Positions 1-7,634 are shown, counted from the stretch's first letter. The stretch: DNA of 9,630 nt from an uncultured Victivallales bacterium (GCA_903834675.1 CAILKC010000354.1:1-9630); one strand, 5' to 3'. Notes: generated by a model not told the origin, from the letters alone. Translations and numbers: made by a program.

Positions 1-184
1 AGCCCGTTCCGGGCGGGTTCGCGGTATCCCCACGGCGGCAAGGCCCCCGCGTCCAACCCTGGAGCCCGCGATGCCCAGCCCGTTCCGGGCGGGTTCGCGG
101 TATCCCCACGGCGGCAAGGCCCCCGCGTCCAACCCTGGAGCCCGCGATGCCAGCGCCCGTTCCGGGCGGGTTCGCGGTATCCCC
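1..184. repeat. Left tandem array of ~76-bp hairpin repeats
   Basis: Three copies are visible, the first cut by the window edge; starts of CCCTGGAGCCCGCGATGCC at 57 and 133 give a 76-bp period. Each unit is a long imperfect hairpin (copy 2: 61-105; copy 3: 137-182) plus a 31-nt linker. In copy 2 the pairs are GGA 61-63 with TCC 103-105, CCGCGA 66-71 with TCGCGG 95-100, CCC 74-76 with GGG 91-93, and GCCCG 78-82 with CGGGC 86-90 around a TTC loop. Copy 3 has one extra base and small changes near the tip but keeps the stem. The outer halves recur in the right array at 9472-9630. Open frames across it are by-products of the repeat. Function unknown. Confidence 0.9.
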
Positions 185-372
185 CGAGGCGCCTCCCGCC
201 CGGAAAACGAAACAGCCATGGGCGCCGGGTTGCGGGAGTGGTATCGAGAGGTCAGTTTACGAGCAGGAGCCTTGGTGGTTCGCTACGCCTGCGGTCCGGC
301 GGGGTTACGGCCAGGACTCCGCGCCCCACGGCGGCAGCTCGGCGTAGGTGGATTGAGGGGAGTACAACCACG
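185..372 (+). other. Gene-free leader of the GH2 unit with a stem-loop
   Basis: No coding sequence is convincing here; the open frame that continues upstream from the GH2 gene to 238 has no family similarity before 373. It holds a 10-bp palindrome GAGGCGCCTC (186-195) next to the last repeat, and a potential stem-loop pairing CTCCCGC (193-199) with GCGGGAG (232-238), extended by CCGG (200-203) with CCGG (225-228) across a 3-nt bulge, around a 21-nt A-rich loop. There is no T tract. It could be a 5' leader structure or a decayed repeat. I see no convincing -35/-10 promoter. Confidence 0.35.
355..362 (+). promoter_or_regulatory. Shine-Dalgarno site that sets the GH2 start
   Basis: GAGGGGAG lies 10 nt before ATG 373. 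It selects this start over the in-frame alternatives further upstream, which lack a comparable site and would add an Arg-rich, low-complexity N-terminus. Confidence 0.7.
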
Positions 373-3156
373 ATGCAAGACCTGCAAGAGCCTAGGACGT
401 TGAGCCTTGGCGAGCGCTGGCAGATGCAGCACTCGAGCCTGGTGGGCAACTCCGCCGAGGCGGTGTCCCAACCGGGGTACGTGGCGGGCGGCTGGCAGGC
501 GGTAACGGTGCCGACGACAGCCCTCGCGGCGCTGGTGCATGCCGGCGTCTACCCGGATCCGCGCTTCGGCTTGGACAGCTTCAAGATCCCGGATGCCTCG
601 GACGAGTTCAACGCCCTGCACGACCTGGCCAGGTTCAGCCATCTGCCAGACCGGCGCAATCCCTGGCGGGACCCATGGTGGTACCGGACCGAGTTTGAAT
701 TGCCCGGGCTGCGGGGCGACGAGCGCGCTTGGCTCGCCCTGAACTGCCTCAACTACCGCGCCGACGTCTGGGTCAATGGTCTGCAGGTCGCCGGGCGCGA
801 CCAGGTCGTGGGGATGTTCCGGCGCTTTCGTCTGGACCTGACGGGCCAGGTGGTGGCCGGGCGCAATGCGGTGGCCATCCTGGTCTACCCGGTGGATCAT
901 CCGGGCGTCCCGGACACCCAGCTCGAGGTCTTTGGTAAGGCGCGTCAGTTCCACAAGGACATCTGCAACGACATCACCGAGGTCATGAGCGTCGGTTACG
1001 ATTGCTTCCCGACGGTGCCGGACCGGAACCTGGGGCTGATCCAGGAGGTATCGGTCGAGATCACCGGCGCGGTGGACCTGCGGCATGCGTTCATCCGGGC
1101 CGAACTGGCGCTGCCCGAGCTGAACCCGGCGCGGCTGACGGTCTCGACGGAGTTGGTCAACGCCAGCTCGGGCGTGGTCAGCGGGGTCCTCGAGGGCGAG
1201 ATTCGCGCTCCTGGCAGCGGCGCGCTGGTCGCCGCCTTCCGTCGGCCGGTGACGCTGTTTGGTCATGAGACCCAAGTGCTGACGCTGACGCCCACCGACG
1301 CCCCGGCGCTGGTTCTCCGCGATCCCGAGCTCTGGTGGCCCAACACCTATGGCAGCCAGCCGCTGTACGGGCTGCGGCTGCGTTTTGTCACCGCCAGCGG
1401 GGTGTCGTCCGAGGCCCAGAGCCACTTCGGGATCCGCCGTCTTGACCGCGAACTGCACAACTGCGACGGCGCCCATGGCTTCCGCCTTATCGTCAACGGC
1501 CAGCGCATCTTCCAGCGCGGCGGCTACGTCCAGCCGGAGATGATGTTCGACTGGAATCCGACCCGGGTTGAGGCGGAGCTGCGCTACCTGGTCGAGGCTA
1601 ACCTCAACTACATCGTCTTCGAGGACATCCCCAACCCGCCGGATTGGTACCTCGATCTCTGCGACCGCTACGGAATCCTCTTCTGGAACTGCTTCTACGA
1701 CTGCTACTGGCTGCAATACAACCGGCCCTGGAACGTCGACCTGCAGGTGCTCGAGGCCTGCACGGTGGACCTGGTCAAGCGCTACCGCAACCACCCGTCT
1801 CTGATCCTCTACATGGCTCAGAACGAGGGCGAGACGCGGGAGGATGTCTACGAGATGTGGCGGCGGACCGTGCTGGCGCTGGATACGACGCGGTTCCTGG
1901 TGCCATCGGGGTCCTTCCCGGACTACCGCACCCAGGTGCCGGAGTGGTTCCGCAAGGACCTGCCCGTGGGCCTCAACGACTACCTGCCGAAGACCTATGG
2001 CTGGCAGTTGCCACAGGTGTACTACAGGTTTGTCCGCGAGCAGCGCAATTGGATGTTCATGATCGAGAGTTGCTCGGCCTCGGTGCCGCCGCTGGAGAGC
2101 CTGGTGCGCTTTATCCCGCAGTTGCGCGACCTGCCGCCCAACGGCGGCGACAGCCCGCGCTACCCTCTGGACGCCACCTGGGCGCACTTTGGGGCCAATG
2201 CCTACTATGAGTGGTTTGACCGTGGACTGCGCCTGCTCTACGGCGAGCCCAAAGACGTGCGGGACTACGTCTGGAAGGCCCACCTGGTGACCTATGACCA
2301 GCACCGCGGCTTCTTCGAGGCCGTCCACCACCGTCTGTGGGACCTCACCAGCGGGTTCGGCGAATGGAAGCTCAACAGCGCCTTCCCCGATGTGCAGTGG
2401 CAGATTTATGACTGGTTTCTGCGCCCGATGGTGAGCCTGTATGCCATCCGCAAGGCCTGCGCCCGGCTGGCCGTCCAGCTCTGCCCGCTGGACGGCGTCG
2501 TGGCGGTGGTCAACAACCGTTTCGAGGCGCTAGCGGGCCTGACGGTCCAGGCTGAAGTCCGTGATCTGGCCATGAACGTGCTGCACCGGCACGTGGCAGA
2601 GGTCGCGGTAGCCGCCAATAGCTACCGCGAGGTTTTTGCCGTACCCTTGCCAAGCTCCGTGGCGTCCACGCCGGTGTACGTGGTGAAGCTCGAGCTGCGG
2701 GATAGCTCTGGCGCGCTGCTGGCCGACAACTTCTACTGGCTGTCGCCTCGTCTGGACGACGTCGAGACCGTCTACACCGATGATCTGCGCAAGTTCCCGG
2801 CCAACCGGCCGCTGCTGCTGCCGCAGCAGACGCCCTGCTTCCCGGAGCTGGCCGGGTTACCGCCGGCCCGTCTTGAGCTGTCGGCGGAACGGCTGCCCCG
2901 CGTGGGCGGCGGCGTGGCGGTGCGCGTCCGGGTTGCCAACCCCGGCGCCGGCCTGGCCTTCTTCATCCGGGTGCGGCTGCTGCGGCGGGCCGATGGCGAG
3001 GAGATTCTGCCGGTCTTCTGGAGCGACAACTACTTCTCGCTGCTGCCGCAGGAGAGCAAAGATCTGACCGTTGAACTGGCGACGGCGACGGCCACTGACC
3101 TGCAACTGGCCGTGGACGGCTGGAATATTCCGGCAGTCACGGCGACGATAGAGTAA
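373..3156 (+). CDS. Glycoside hydrolase family 2 protein (beta-mannosidase / exo-beta-D-glucosaminidase-like)
   Basis: A 927-aa retaining exo-glycosidase of family GH2, probably cytoplasmic because no signal peptide or membrane segment is visible. Start chosen at ATG 373 with GAGGGGAG 10 nt upstream. The order fits GH2: N-terminal jelly-roll sugar-binding domain (about 5-215, including GWQAVTVPTT near 40 and PWWYRTEF at 101-108), an Ig-like domain (about 220-345), a TIM barrel (about 350-680) and C-terminal beta-sandwich domains to the end. The proposed acid/base is Glu485 in LYMAQNEGE and the nucleophile Glu565 in FMIESCSAS; their 80-residue spacing is normal for GH2. The VPTT...GVYPDP...PWWYRTEF pattern resembles the exo-beta-D-glucosaminidase / mannosylglycoprotein endo-beta-mannosidase branch (known family trait), but the exact sugar is inference. 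It is followed after 25 bp by the GH29-like gene, probably in one transcript. Confidence 0.88.
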   Translation: MQDLQEPRTLSLGERWQMQHSSLVGNSAEAVSQPGYVAGGWQAVTVPTTALAALVHAGVYPDPRFGLDSFKIPDASDEFNALHDLARFSHLPDRRNPWRDPWWYRTEFELPGLRGDERAWLALNCLNYRADVWVNGLQVAGRDQVVGMFRRFRLDLTGQVVAGRNAVAILVYPVDHPGVPDTQLEVFGKARQFHKDICNDITEVMSVGYDCFPTVPDRNLGLIQEVSVEITGAVDLRHAFIRAELALPELNPARLTVSTELVNASSGVVSGVLEGEIRAPGSGALVAAFRRPVTLFGHETQVLTLTPTDAPALVLRDPELWWPNTYGSQPLYGLRLRFVTASGVSSEAQSHFGIRRLDRELHNCDGAHGFRLIVNGQRIFQRGGYVQPEMMFDWNPTRVEAELRYLVEANLNYIVFEDIPNPPDWYLDLCDRYGILFWNCFYDCYWLQYNRPWNVDLQVLEACTVDLVKRYRNHPSLILYMAQNEGETREDVYEMWRRTVLALDTTRFLVPSGSFPDYRTQVPEWFRKDLPVGLNDYLPKTYGWQLPQVYYRFVREQRNWMFMIESCSASVPPLESLVRFIPQLRDLPPNGGDSPRYPLDATWAHFGANAYYEWFDRGLRLLYGEPKDVRDYVWKAHLVTYDQHRGFFEAVHHRLWDLTSGFGEWKLNSAFPDVQWQIYDWFLRPMVSLYAIRKACARLAVQLCPLDGVVAVVNNRFEALAGLTVQAEVRDLAMNVLHRHVAEVAVAANSYREVFAVPLPSSVASTPVYVVKLELRDSSGALLADNFYWLSPRLDDVETVYTDDLRKFPANRPLLLPQQTPCFPELAGLPPARLELSAERLPRVGGGVAVRVRVANPGAGLAFFIRVRLLRRADGEEILPVFWSDNYFSLLPQESKDLTVELATATATDLQLAVDGWNIPAVTATIE

Positions 3157-3181
3157 ACTCAGCCAATCTGGAGAAACGACG

Positions 3182-4216
3182 ATGCGTGCCAACACCGACT
3201 GGTTCCGCGACACCCAATGGGGCGTGTTCATCCACTACCTGGCCGGACTGCCCAGCGCCGACGACCCGGCGGGCTGCACGGTGGAGAGCTGGAACCAGCG
3301 CATTGATGGCTTCGATGTGGAAGGGCTGGCCCAGCAGTTGGCCGACATCCGAGCCGGCTATCTGTTCATCACCCTCGGGCAGAACTCTGGCTTCATGCTC
3401 TCGCCCAACGCCACCTACGACGCCCTGGTCAAACGCACTCCCAGCCGCCTGTCACGCCGGGACCTGGTCGCCGATTTGAGCGCGGCCTTGGCTCGCCACG
3501 ACATCCCGCTGCTGGTCTATACGCCTTCCCACGCGCCCGCCCTCGACCCGGACGCCGTGGCGGGCCTCCAGTGTACCCCGACCTGGGACGCTAGTTGCTG
3601 GCAACTGAAGCCGGGCACCTACACCGTGGATGCGGGCACCGACGAGCGCCTGAGCACCTTCCAGCGTCACTGGGAGGCGGTGATCCGCGAGTGGTCATTA
3701 CGCTGGGGCAAGAGCGTGCGGGGCTGGTGGTTCGACGGGTGCTACAAAGCCGATCTCATGTACCGCCACCCGAACGAGCCCAACTTCGGCAGCCTGGCTG
3801 CCGCCGTCAAGGCCGGCAATCCCGAGAGCCTGGTCGCGTTCAACCCCGGGGTCAAGGTCCCTGTGATCTGCTACAGCGAGCATGAGGACTATACGGCGGG
3901 CGAGGTCGCGGATTCGTTCCCGGTGTGCATGGACTCCCACTGGGGGCGCCCGACCAAGCCCGAGAAGTATTGGGGCATGCCGATCCGGCGCTTCGTCAAC
4001 GGCGCGCAGTACCACCTGCTCACCTTCATGGGACCCTACTGGTGCCGCGGCACGCCGCGGTTCTCGGATGCCATGGTCATCGGCTACACGCAGCATGTCA
4101 TGGCGTCTGAGGGCGTGATCAGCTGGGATGTGCCCACCAGCCCGGCGGGAATCATCCCGGAGCCCTTCATGGCGCAGTTCCGTGCCCTGCGCGATGCCAC
4201 CCGCCGCCCGCGCTGA
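3182..4216 (+). CDS. GH29-like (alpha-L-fucosidase-fold) glycoside hydrolase
   Basis: A 344-aa protein resembling the catalytic barrel of alpha-L-fucosidases. GGAG at 3170-3173 supports ATG 3182. It opens with DWFRDTQWGVFIHY (6-19), the usual GH29 entry strand with His18, and has a KRDL-like helix (SRRDLVADL, 91-99) and WWFDG (182-186) with Asp185 at the place of the GH29 nucleophile. EDYTAGE (235-241) sits where GH29 proteins often carry a DY..E segment. The protein ends soon after the barrel, so the usual C-terminal beta-sandwich is absent, and there is no signal peptide. The His-His-Asp of the typical KHHDGF segment, which helps bind fucose, is replaced here by GQNSGF (66-71), so the substrate may not be fucose. 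It shares a likely operon with the upstream GH2 gene. Family membership is fairly sure; activity is inferred. Confidence 0.75.
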   Translation: MRANTDWFRDTQWGVFIHYLAGLPSADDPAGCTVESWNQRIDGFDVEGLAQQLADIRAGYLFITLGQNSGFMLSPNATYDALVKRTPSRLSRRDLVADLSAALARHDIPLLVYTPSHAPALDPDAVAGLQCTPTWDASCWQLKPGTYTVDAGTDERLSTFQRHWEAVIREWSLRWGKSVRGWWFDGCYKADLMYRHPNEPNFGSLAAAVKAGNPESLVAFNPGVKVPVICYSEHEDYTAGEVADSFPVCMDSHWGRPTKPEKYWGMPIRRFVNGAQYHLLTFMGPYWCRGTPRFSDAMVIGYTQHVMASEGVISWDVPTSPAGIIPEPFMAQFRALRDATRRPR

Positions 4217-4218
4217 CG

Positions 4219-4253
4219 GCGCCAGCCCCGCGGAGCGCCATCCCCCCTGGCGC
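4219..4253 (+). other. Weak stem-loop between the hydrolase and transporter operons
   Basis: GCGCCAG (4219-4225) can pair with CTGGCGC (4247-4253) around a 21-nt loop, just after the GH29-like stop codon. No T run follows, so it is at best a poor intrinsic terminator. The 82-bp gap it sits in is the only real spacing between 3182 and 7610, which makes this the likely boundary between two transcripts. Confidence 0.25.
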
Positions 4254-4298
4254 GAGTCACTGCCAGCGTGTATGCTCTGCCATCGAGGGCCCTCAAGC

Positions 4299-5204
4299 AT
4301 GACATCTCTACGGCTGCTGAACATGGTGTTGCTGGCGCTGCTGGCCTTGGGCGCCGGGTGTTCGAAACCACCGGCCGCCGCGTCGGCCGCTACGCCGCCG
4401 CCTGTTGCCGTCGCGCCGACCGCCCTGATCTGCCACGTGGGGGGCACCATGCTGCCCGTCATCGAGGAACTCGTCAAGCAGTACCGCGAGGCCACGGGCG
4501 AGGTGGTGGAGGTGAACACGGGTGACTCGGGCTCACTCCTGGCGCTGATCGAGACGCAGAAGCAAGGCGACCTCTATGTCTGCCATGACCCCTTTCTCGA
4601 TATGCTGATGAACCGCAAGCTCGGGGTGGACGGCTGGACCGTGGCCGAACTGACCCCCGTCATCGCGGTCCCCAAAGGCAATCCGAAGGGCATCCATGAC
4701 CTGCGTGATCTGGCGCGCCCCGAGCTCGAGCTGTTCCTGACCGACTACGAGTACTCCACCATGGGCCGCCTGCTGCCGACCCTCTTCGGCAAGGCCGACA
4801 TCGACTTCGCGGCACTCAACCGCACCAAGATCATCAACACCCATCGCAGTGGCTCGCAGGCGGCCAACGTGGTCAAGATGGGGAATGCCGATGCGACCAT
4901 CGTCTGGAATGCGGTCGTGGCGCTGCGCGCCGACGCCTTGGAGGCGGTCCCGATCACGGCCTACCTGCCACAACCCTACGTGGACTCCGTGACCAGCGCC
5001 ACCGGCAAGGCCTACCGCCTCATGCCGGTCCGGGTCACGGTTGCCACCCTGGCCTGTTCCGCACATCAGGACCGCGCCGTGGCCCTGGCGCGGTTCATCG
5101 CGGGGAGCGAACGCCAGGCCGCCTTCCGGCGCCTGGGCTATACCGTCGAGGCGCAGCACCTGCGCCAGGAGTACGCCGCCGGCCAGGCCATTCCCCGGCC
5201 TTGA
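4299..5204 (+). CDS. modA: ModA-like oxyanion-binding lipoprotein, first copy
   Basis: A 301-aa periplasmic-binding-protein-type lipoprotein for an ABC importer, of the molybdate/tungstate (ModA/WtpA) family. ATG 4299 has GAGGG at 4285-4289 and gives a clean lipoprotein signal: hydrophobic stretch 9-19 ending LGAGC, with Cys21 as the probable lipidated residue, then an Ala/Pro-rich linker to about 41. The open frame runs upstream to 4128 inside the preceding gene, but that part has no signal or domain. The mature domain has ICHVGG (44-49), QGDLYVCHDP (89-98), PVIAVPKGNP (120-129), YSTMGRLLPTLFGKA (152-166) and NADATIVWNA (197-206), aligning with ModA segments such as ADLF.., the central VVVAP strand and the late LGIVY strand. 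The usual Ser of the first oxyanion loop (AASL in ModA) is not obvious, so the ligand is uncertain. First gene of the importer operon. Confidence 0.78.
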   Translation: MTSLRLLNMVLLALLALGAGCSKPPAAASAATPPPVAVAPTALICHVGGTMLPVIEELVKQYREATGEVVEVNTGDSGSLLALIETQKQGDLYVCHDPFLDMLMNRKLGVDGWTVAELTPVIAVPKGNPKGIHDLRDLARPELELFLTDYEYSTMGRLLPTLFGKADIDFAALNRTKIINTHRSGSQAANVVKMGNADATIVWNAVVALRADALEAVPITAYLPQPYVDSVTSATGKAYRLMPVRVTVATLACSAHQDRAVALARFIAGSERQAAFRRLGYTVEAQHLRQEYAAGQAIPRP

Positions 5205-6043
5205 CCTCGGGAACGCAACGGGAGAGCCGCTTGGCGAATCACGGGACCCTCGCCGCAGTCTGCCTGGCGCTGGCCCTGCTTACCGGGGGTTGTGGGGAAC
5301 GCCGTCCCGCCGACCGGCAGGCGCTGCGGCTCCTCTGCGGCGTCGGTTTGAAACCCGCTCTGGACGAACTCCTTCCCGCCTTCACCGAGGAAACCGGGAT
5401 CCCCGTCGAACCCGACTATGCCGGCAGCGGCATCATCCTGACCCGGGCCCGGCAGGAAGGCGCCGCGGACCTCTTTCTGCCCGGCGATCGGTTCTACGTC
5501 GAGGAACTGCAACGGCTCAGCGGGCGCGTGGCCGACTGCATCGAGATCGCCACCCTGAGTCCCTGTATCATCGTGGCCAAGGGCAATCCCAAGAAGATCG
5601 CCACCCTGCGGGACTTCGCCCGCCAGGATGTGCGCGTGGCGGTGGGCAACGCCGAGGCCTGCCAGGTGGGCCGACTGACCGCTACCTTGTTGGCCAAGGC
5701 CGGGGTTGAGGTGCGGACGCTCAATGCCAAGGAGGGCCTGACCGTGAACGAACTGGGCCTCTGGGTCAAGCTCCACGATGTGGATGCCGCCGTCGTCTGG
5801 GATGCCACCGCCGCCGCCCTCGGAGCGACGGTCGACACGGTGGCGATTCCCCTCGACCCCACTTCCATCTCAAGAGTCGCCCTGGCACTGCTGGCCGATG
5901 CCCGCGACCCCAACCTGGCCCGCGACTTCATGACGTTCTGCCGCCAACCTTTGGCGCGCAGCATCCTGCGGCGCAAGGGGTACTGCGTCGACACCCCGGC
6001 GGAAGCGCGGCCGCCGACGGCGCCGGAGGGAGGTCGCCCGTGA
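5201..6043 (+). CDS. modA: ModA-like oxyanion-binding lipoprotein, second copy
   Basis: A 280-aa lipoprotein homologous to the gene just before it. The chosen TTG 5201 overlaps the upstream stop (TTGA), like the other junctions here, and gives an Arg-containing N-terminus before the hydrophobic stretch ending LTGGC, with Cys31 as lipidation site. TTG 5231, with GGGAG at 5220-5224, is a serious alternative; it would give 270 aa and Cys21 but no basic residue before the hydrophobic core. Shared landmarks with the first copy are LCGVGL (45-50), AADLFLPGD (88-96), PCIIVAKGNP (121-130), a TLRDFAR helix (135-141), CQVGRLTATLLAKA (154-167) and VDAAVVWDA (194-202). These are ModA-family features, but the first ligand loop reads CGVGLKP rather than AASL. 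It likely delivers an oxyanion, or another small ligand, to the same permease; specificity is not decided by the sequence. Confidence 0.75.
   Translation: MTSGTQRESRLANHGTLAAVCLALALLTGGCGERRPADRQALRLLCGVGLKPALDELLPAFTEETGIPVEPDYAGSGIILTRARQEGAADLFLPGDRFYVEELQRLSGRVADCIEIATLSPCIIVAKGNPKKIATLRDFARQDVRVAVGNAEACQVGRLTATLLAKAGVEVRTLNAKEGLTVNELGLWVKLHDVDAAVVWDATAAALGATVDTVAIPLDPTSISRVALALLADARDPNLARDFMTFCRQPLARSILRRKGYCVDTPAEARPPTAPEGGRP
6025..6033 (+). promoter_or_regulatory. Strong Shine-Dalgarno site that decides the GTG start of the permease gene
   Basis: GGAGGGAGG lies 6 nt before GTG 6040. This supports the non-ATG start that overlaps the previous stop codon by 4 bp. Confidence 0.75.
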
Positions 6044-6900
6044 GCTGGTTGCGTTTTTCCAGGCCCGTCGATTCGATCCTCTCTCCGGCCGCCGACGGCC
6101 GGGAGCGCTTCCTGTCCCTCTGCATTGCCGTATCGGCGCTGTTTGCGCTGCTGGTGCTCCTGCTGGTGGCGGCCGACGCCTGGTATCTGGTGACGCACGG
6201 CATGCGGGCGGCGGAGGCCTGGCACATCCTGGCCCGGCCGGTCATCCGTCGCGCCATCGTGATGAGCCTCACCACCTCGCTGTGCAGCCTGGTGCTGACG
6301 GTTGCCTTCAGCCTGCCCATGGGCTACGTCCTGAGCCGCTGCCGGTTTCCTGGCCGGGCGCTGTTGGACACGCTGGTCGATGTCCCCATTGTCGTGCCGC
6401 CGGTGGTGATCGGCGTATCGCTGCTGGCCTTCTTTGGGACCGGGGCCGGAATGGCCCTCAAACGCGGGCTGACGGGCCTTCACCTCTCCTTGGTCTCAGG
6501 CCTCGGCATCGTGCTCTGCCAATTCCTGGTCTCGGCACCCTACTGCATCCGCGCCGCCAAGGCCGCCTTTGACGAAGTGGACCGCGAACTCGAAGCCGTG
6601 GCCATGGTCCTGGGCGGCGACCGCTGGCGCACCTTTCGCGGCGTCACCTTGCCGCTGGCGCGTAACGGACTGGTGGCGGGCGGCGTCATGGCTTGGGCGC
6701 GCGCCATCGGGGTCTTCGGTCCCATCATGGCCTTTATCGGGACCGGTCCGCGGGTGCAGGTCATGCCTACCTGCATCTGGCTGGAGTTGAGCGTGGGCAA
6801 CATCGAGGTCTCCCTCACCCTGGCGCTGCTCATGCTGGGGCTCTCGGGAACCGCCCTGCTGGCGGTCCATGTCCTGGCGCCGGGGAGATCATGGACATGA
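6040..6900 (+). CDS. modB: ModB-like ABC transporter permease
   Basis: A 286-aa inner-membrane permease of the molybdate/tungstate/sulfate type. It starts at GTG 6040, overlapping the preceding stop as GTGA, with GGAGGGAGG 6 nt upstream. Hydrophobic segments are seen at about 27-49, 73-100, 110-133, 150-170, 210-235 and 255-280, the usual five to six for ModB. The VDVPIVVPPVVIGVSLLAFFG segment (from 113) matches the ModB hallmark with its paired prolines. The EAA loop that docks on the ATPase runs from Glu185 (LEAVAMVLGG, then WRTF...VTLPLAR). The first ~20 residues are an extra cytoplasmic extension. The protein would work as a homodimer with the downstream ATPase and the two upstream lipoproteins. 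The next gene begins inside its last codons (ATGA). Permease identity is firm; the transported ion is inferred from the family. Confidence 0.88.
   Translation: MSWLRFSRPVDSILSPAADGRERFLSLCIAVSALFALLVLLLVAADAWYLVTHGMRAAEAWHILARPVIRRAIVMSLTTSLCSLVLTVAFSLPMGYVLSRCRFPGRALLDTLVDVPIVVPPVVIGVSLLAFFGTGAGMALKRGLTGLHLSLVSGLGIVLCQFLVSAPYCIRAAKAAFDEVDRELEAVAMVLGGDRWRTFRGVTLPLARNGLVAGGVMAWARAIGVFGPIMAFIGTGPRVQVMPTCIWLELSVGNIEVSLTLALLMLGLSGTALLAVHVLAPGRSWT
6882..6887 (+). promoter_or_regulatory. Shine-Dalgarno site that decides the ATPase start
   Basis: GGGGAG is 9 nt before ATG 6897 but only 3 nt before the in-frame ATG 6891. Spacing favours 6897, which also makes the ATGA overlap with the permease stop. 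Confidence 0.65.
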
Positions 6901-7610
6901 GCGCCCTCGAGGTGAGTCAGCTCACGGCCGCCGCCGGCGCCTTCCGCCTGGGACCTCTCGATCTGCGGGTGGAGGCGGGAGAATACCTGGTGCTGATGGG
7001 CGCAACCGGCTCTGGCAAGAGCTTGCTGATCAAGTCGTTGTGTGGGCTGATCCGGCCGAACGCGGGGCACCTCCGGCTCTTCGACCTCGAGGTGACCACG
7101 CTGCCGCCCCGGCTGCGCGGCATCGGCTACGTGCCGCAGACCTCGGCCTTGTTCCCGCATCTGTCCGTGGCTCGGAACATTACCTTCTCCGCCTGGACTC
7201 ACGGCCAGCGCCCGGCCCAGGCGCTGGCGGCAGCCGCCGACATCGTCGAGGCCCTACACCTGGAGCCACTGCTGGAGCGCCGCACCCCGACACTCAGCGG
7301 CGGCGAACGCCAGAAAGTGGCCCTGGCCCGGGCCCTCTGTGCCCGCCCGCGCCTGCTCCTGCTCGACGAGCCGGTCAGCGCCCTGGACGAGCCCACCCGG
7401 CGAGACGTCTGCGCCACCCTCAAAGAAGTCCATCGGCGCTTTGCCGTGACCACGCTGCACGTCTGCCATAGCCTGGACGAGGCGCGCTCGGTCGCCACCC
7501 AGATCGGAATCATGGACGCCGGACGCCTGCTCTGCGTCGGCGCCCTCGCCGAGCTGCTCGCCGCCCCCCCGGACAGCCCCGCGGCACGGCGCCTGCTGGG
7601 GCTGCCGTGA
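6897..7610 (+). CDS. modC: ModC-like ABC transporter ATP-binding protein
   Basis: A 237-aa cytoplasmic ATPase that powers the importer. All nucleotide-binding motifs are intact: Walker A GATGSGKS (35-42), Q-loop Gln81 in YVPQTSALFPHLSV, ABC signature LSGGE (133-137), Walker B LLLLDE (153-158), D-loop SALD (161-164) and switch His191. ALFPHLSV after the Q-loop is typical of the ModC/CysA/PotA import group. ATG 6897 is preferred over 6891 because GGGGAG (6882-6887) is 9 nt away and the start overlaps the permease stop as ATGA. The protein ends after the nucleotide-binding domain, so the C-terminal TOBE/MOP oxyanion-sensing domain of classical ModC (about 350 aa) is missing and that form of feedback is not expected. 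It closes the operon; no clear terminator follows, only a short GGGC/GCCC stem at 7611-7621. Confidence 0.88.
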   Translation: MSALEVSQLTAAAGAFRLGPLDLRVEAGEYLVLMGATGSGKSLLIKSLCGLIRPNAGHLRLFDLEVTTLPPRLRGIGYVPQTSALFPHLSVARNITFSAWTHGQRPAQALAAAADIVEALHLEPLLERRTPTLSGGERQKVALARALCARPRLLLLDEPVSALDEPTRRDVCATLKEVHRRFAVTTLHVCHSLDEARSVATQIGIMDAGRLLCVGALAELLAAPPDSPAARRLLGLP

Positions 7611-7634
7611 GGGCGCCGCCCGGACTCAGTTAAC

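Noticed and set aside
1..184. CRISPR array at the left edge
   Set aside because: The whole 76-bp unit is repeated including the linker, so there are no unique spacers; no cas genes are present.
283..2331. Long minus-strand open frame opposite the GH2 gene
   Set aside because: Low-complexity Arg/Gln/Ala/Val-rich translation typical of the antisense of a GC-rich gene; the + strand carries a complete GH2 protein with catalytic residues.
4128..4298. Upstream extension of the first ModA-like frame
   Set aside because: It overlaps the end of the GH29-like gene; its residues are Arg/Ser/Pro-rich without a signal peptide, whereas ATG 4299 has a Shine-Dalgarno site and starts a lipoprotein signal.
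4217..4298. ModE operator or molybdenum-cofactor riboswitch upstream of the importer operon
   Set aside because: No ModE-like AT-rich dyad is visible and 82 bp, part of it Shine-Dalgarno, is too little for a recognisable cofactor riboswitch.
7611..7621. GGGC/GCCC stem after the ATPase gene as terminator
   Set aside because: Only four base pairs and no T tract; the palindromic element is a better candidate for ending transcription.
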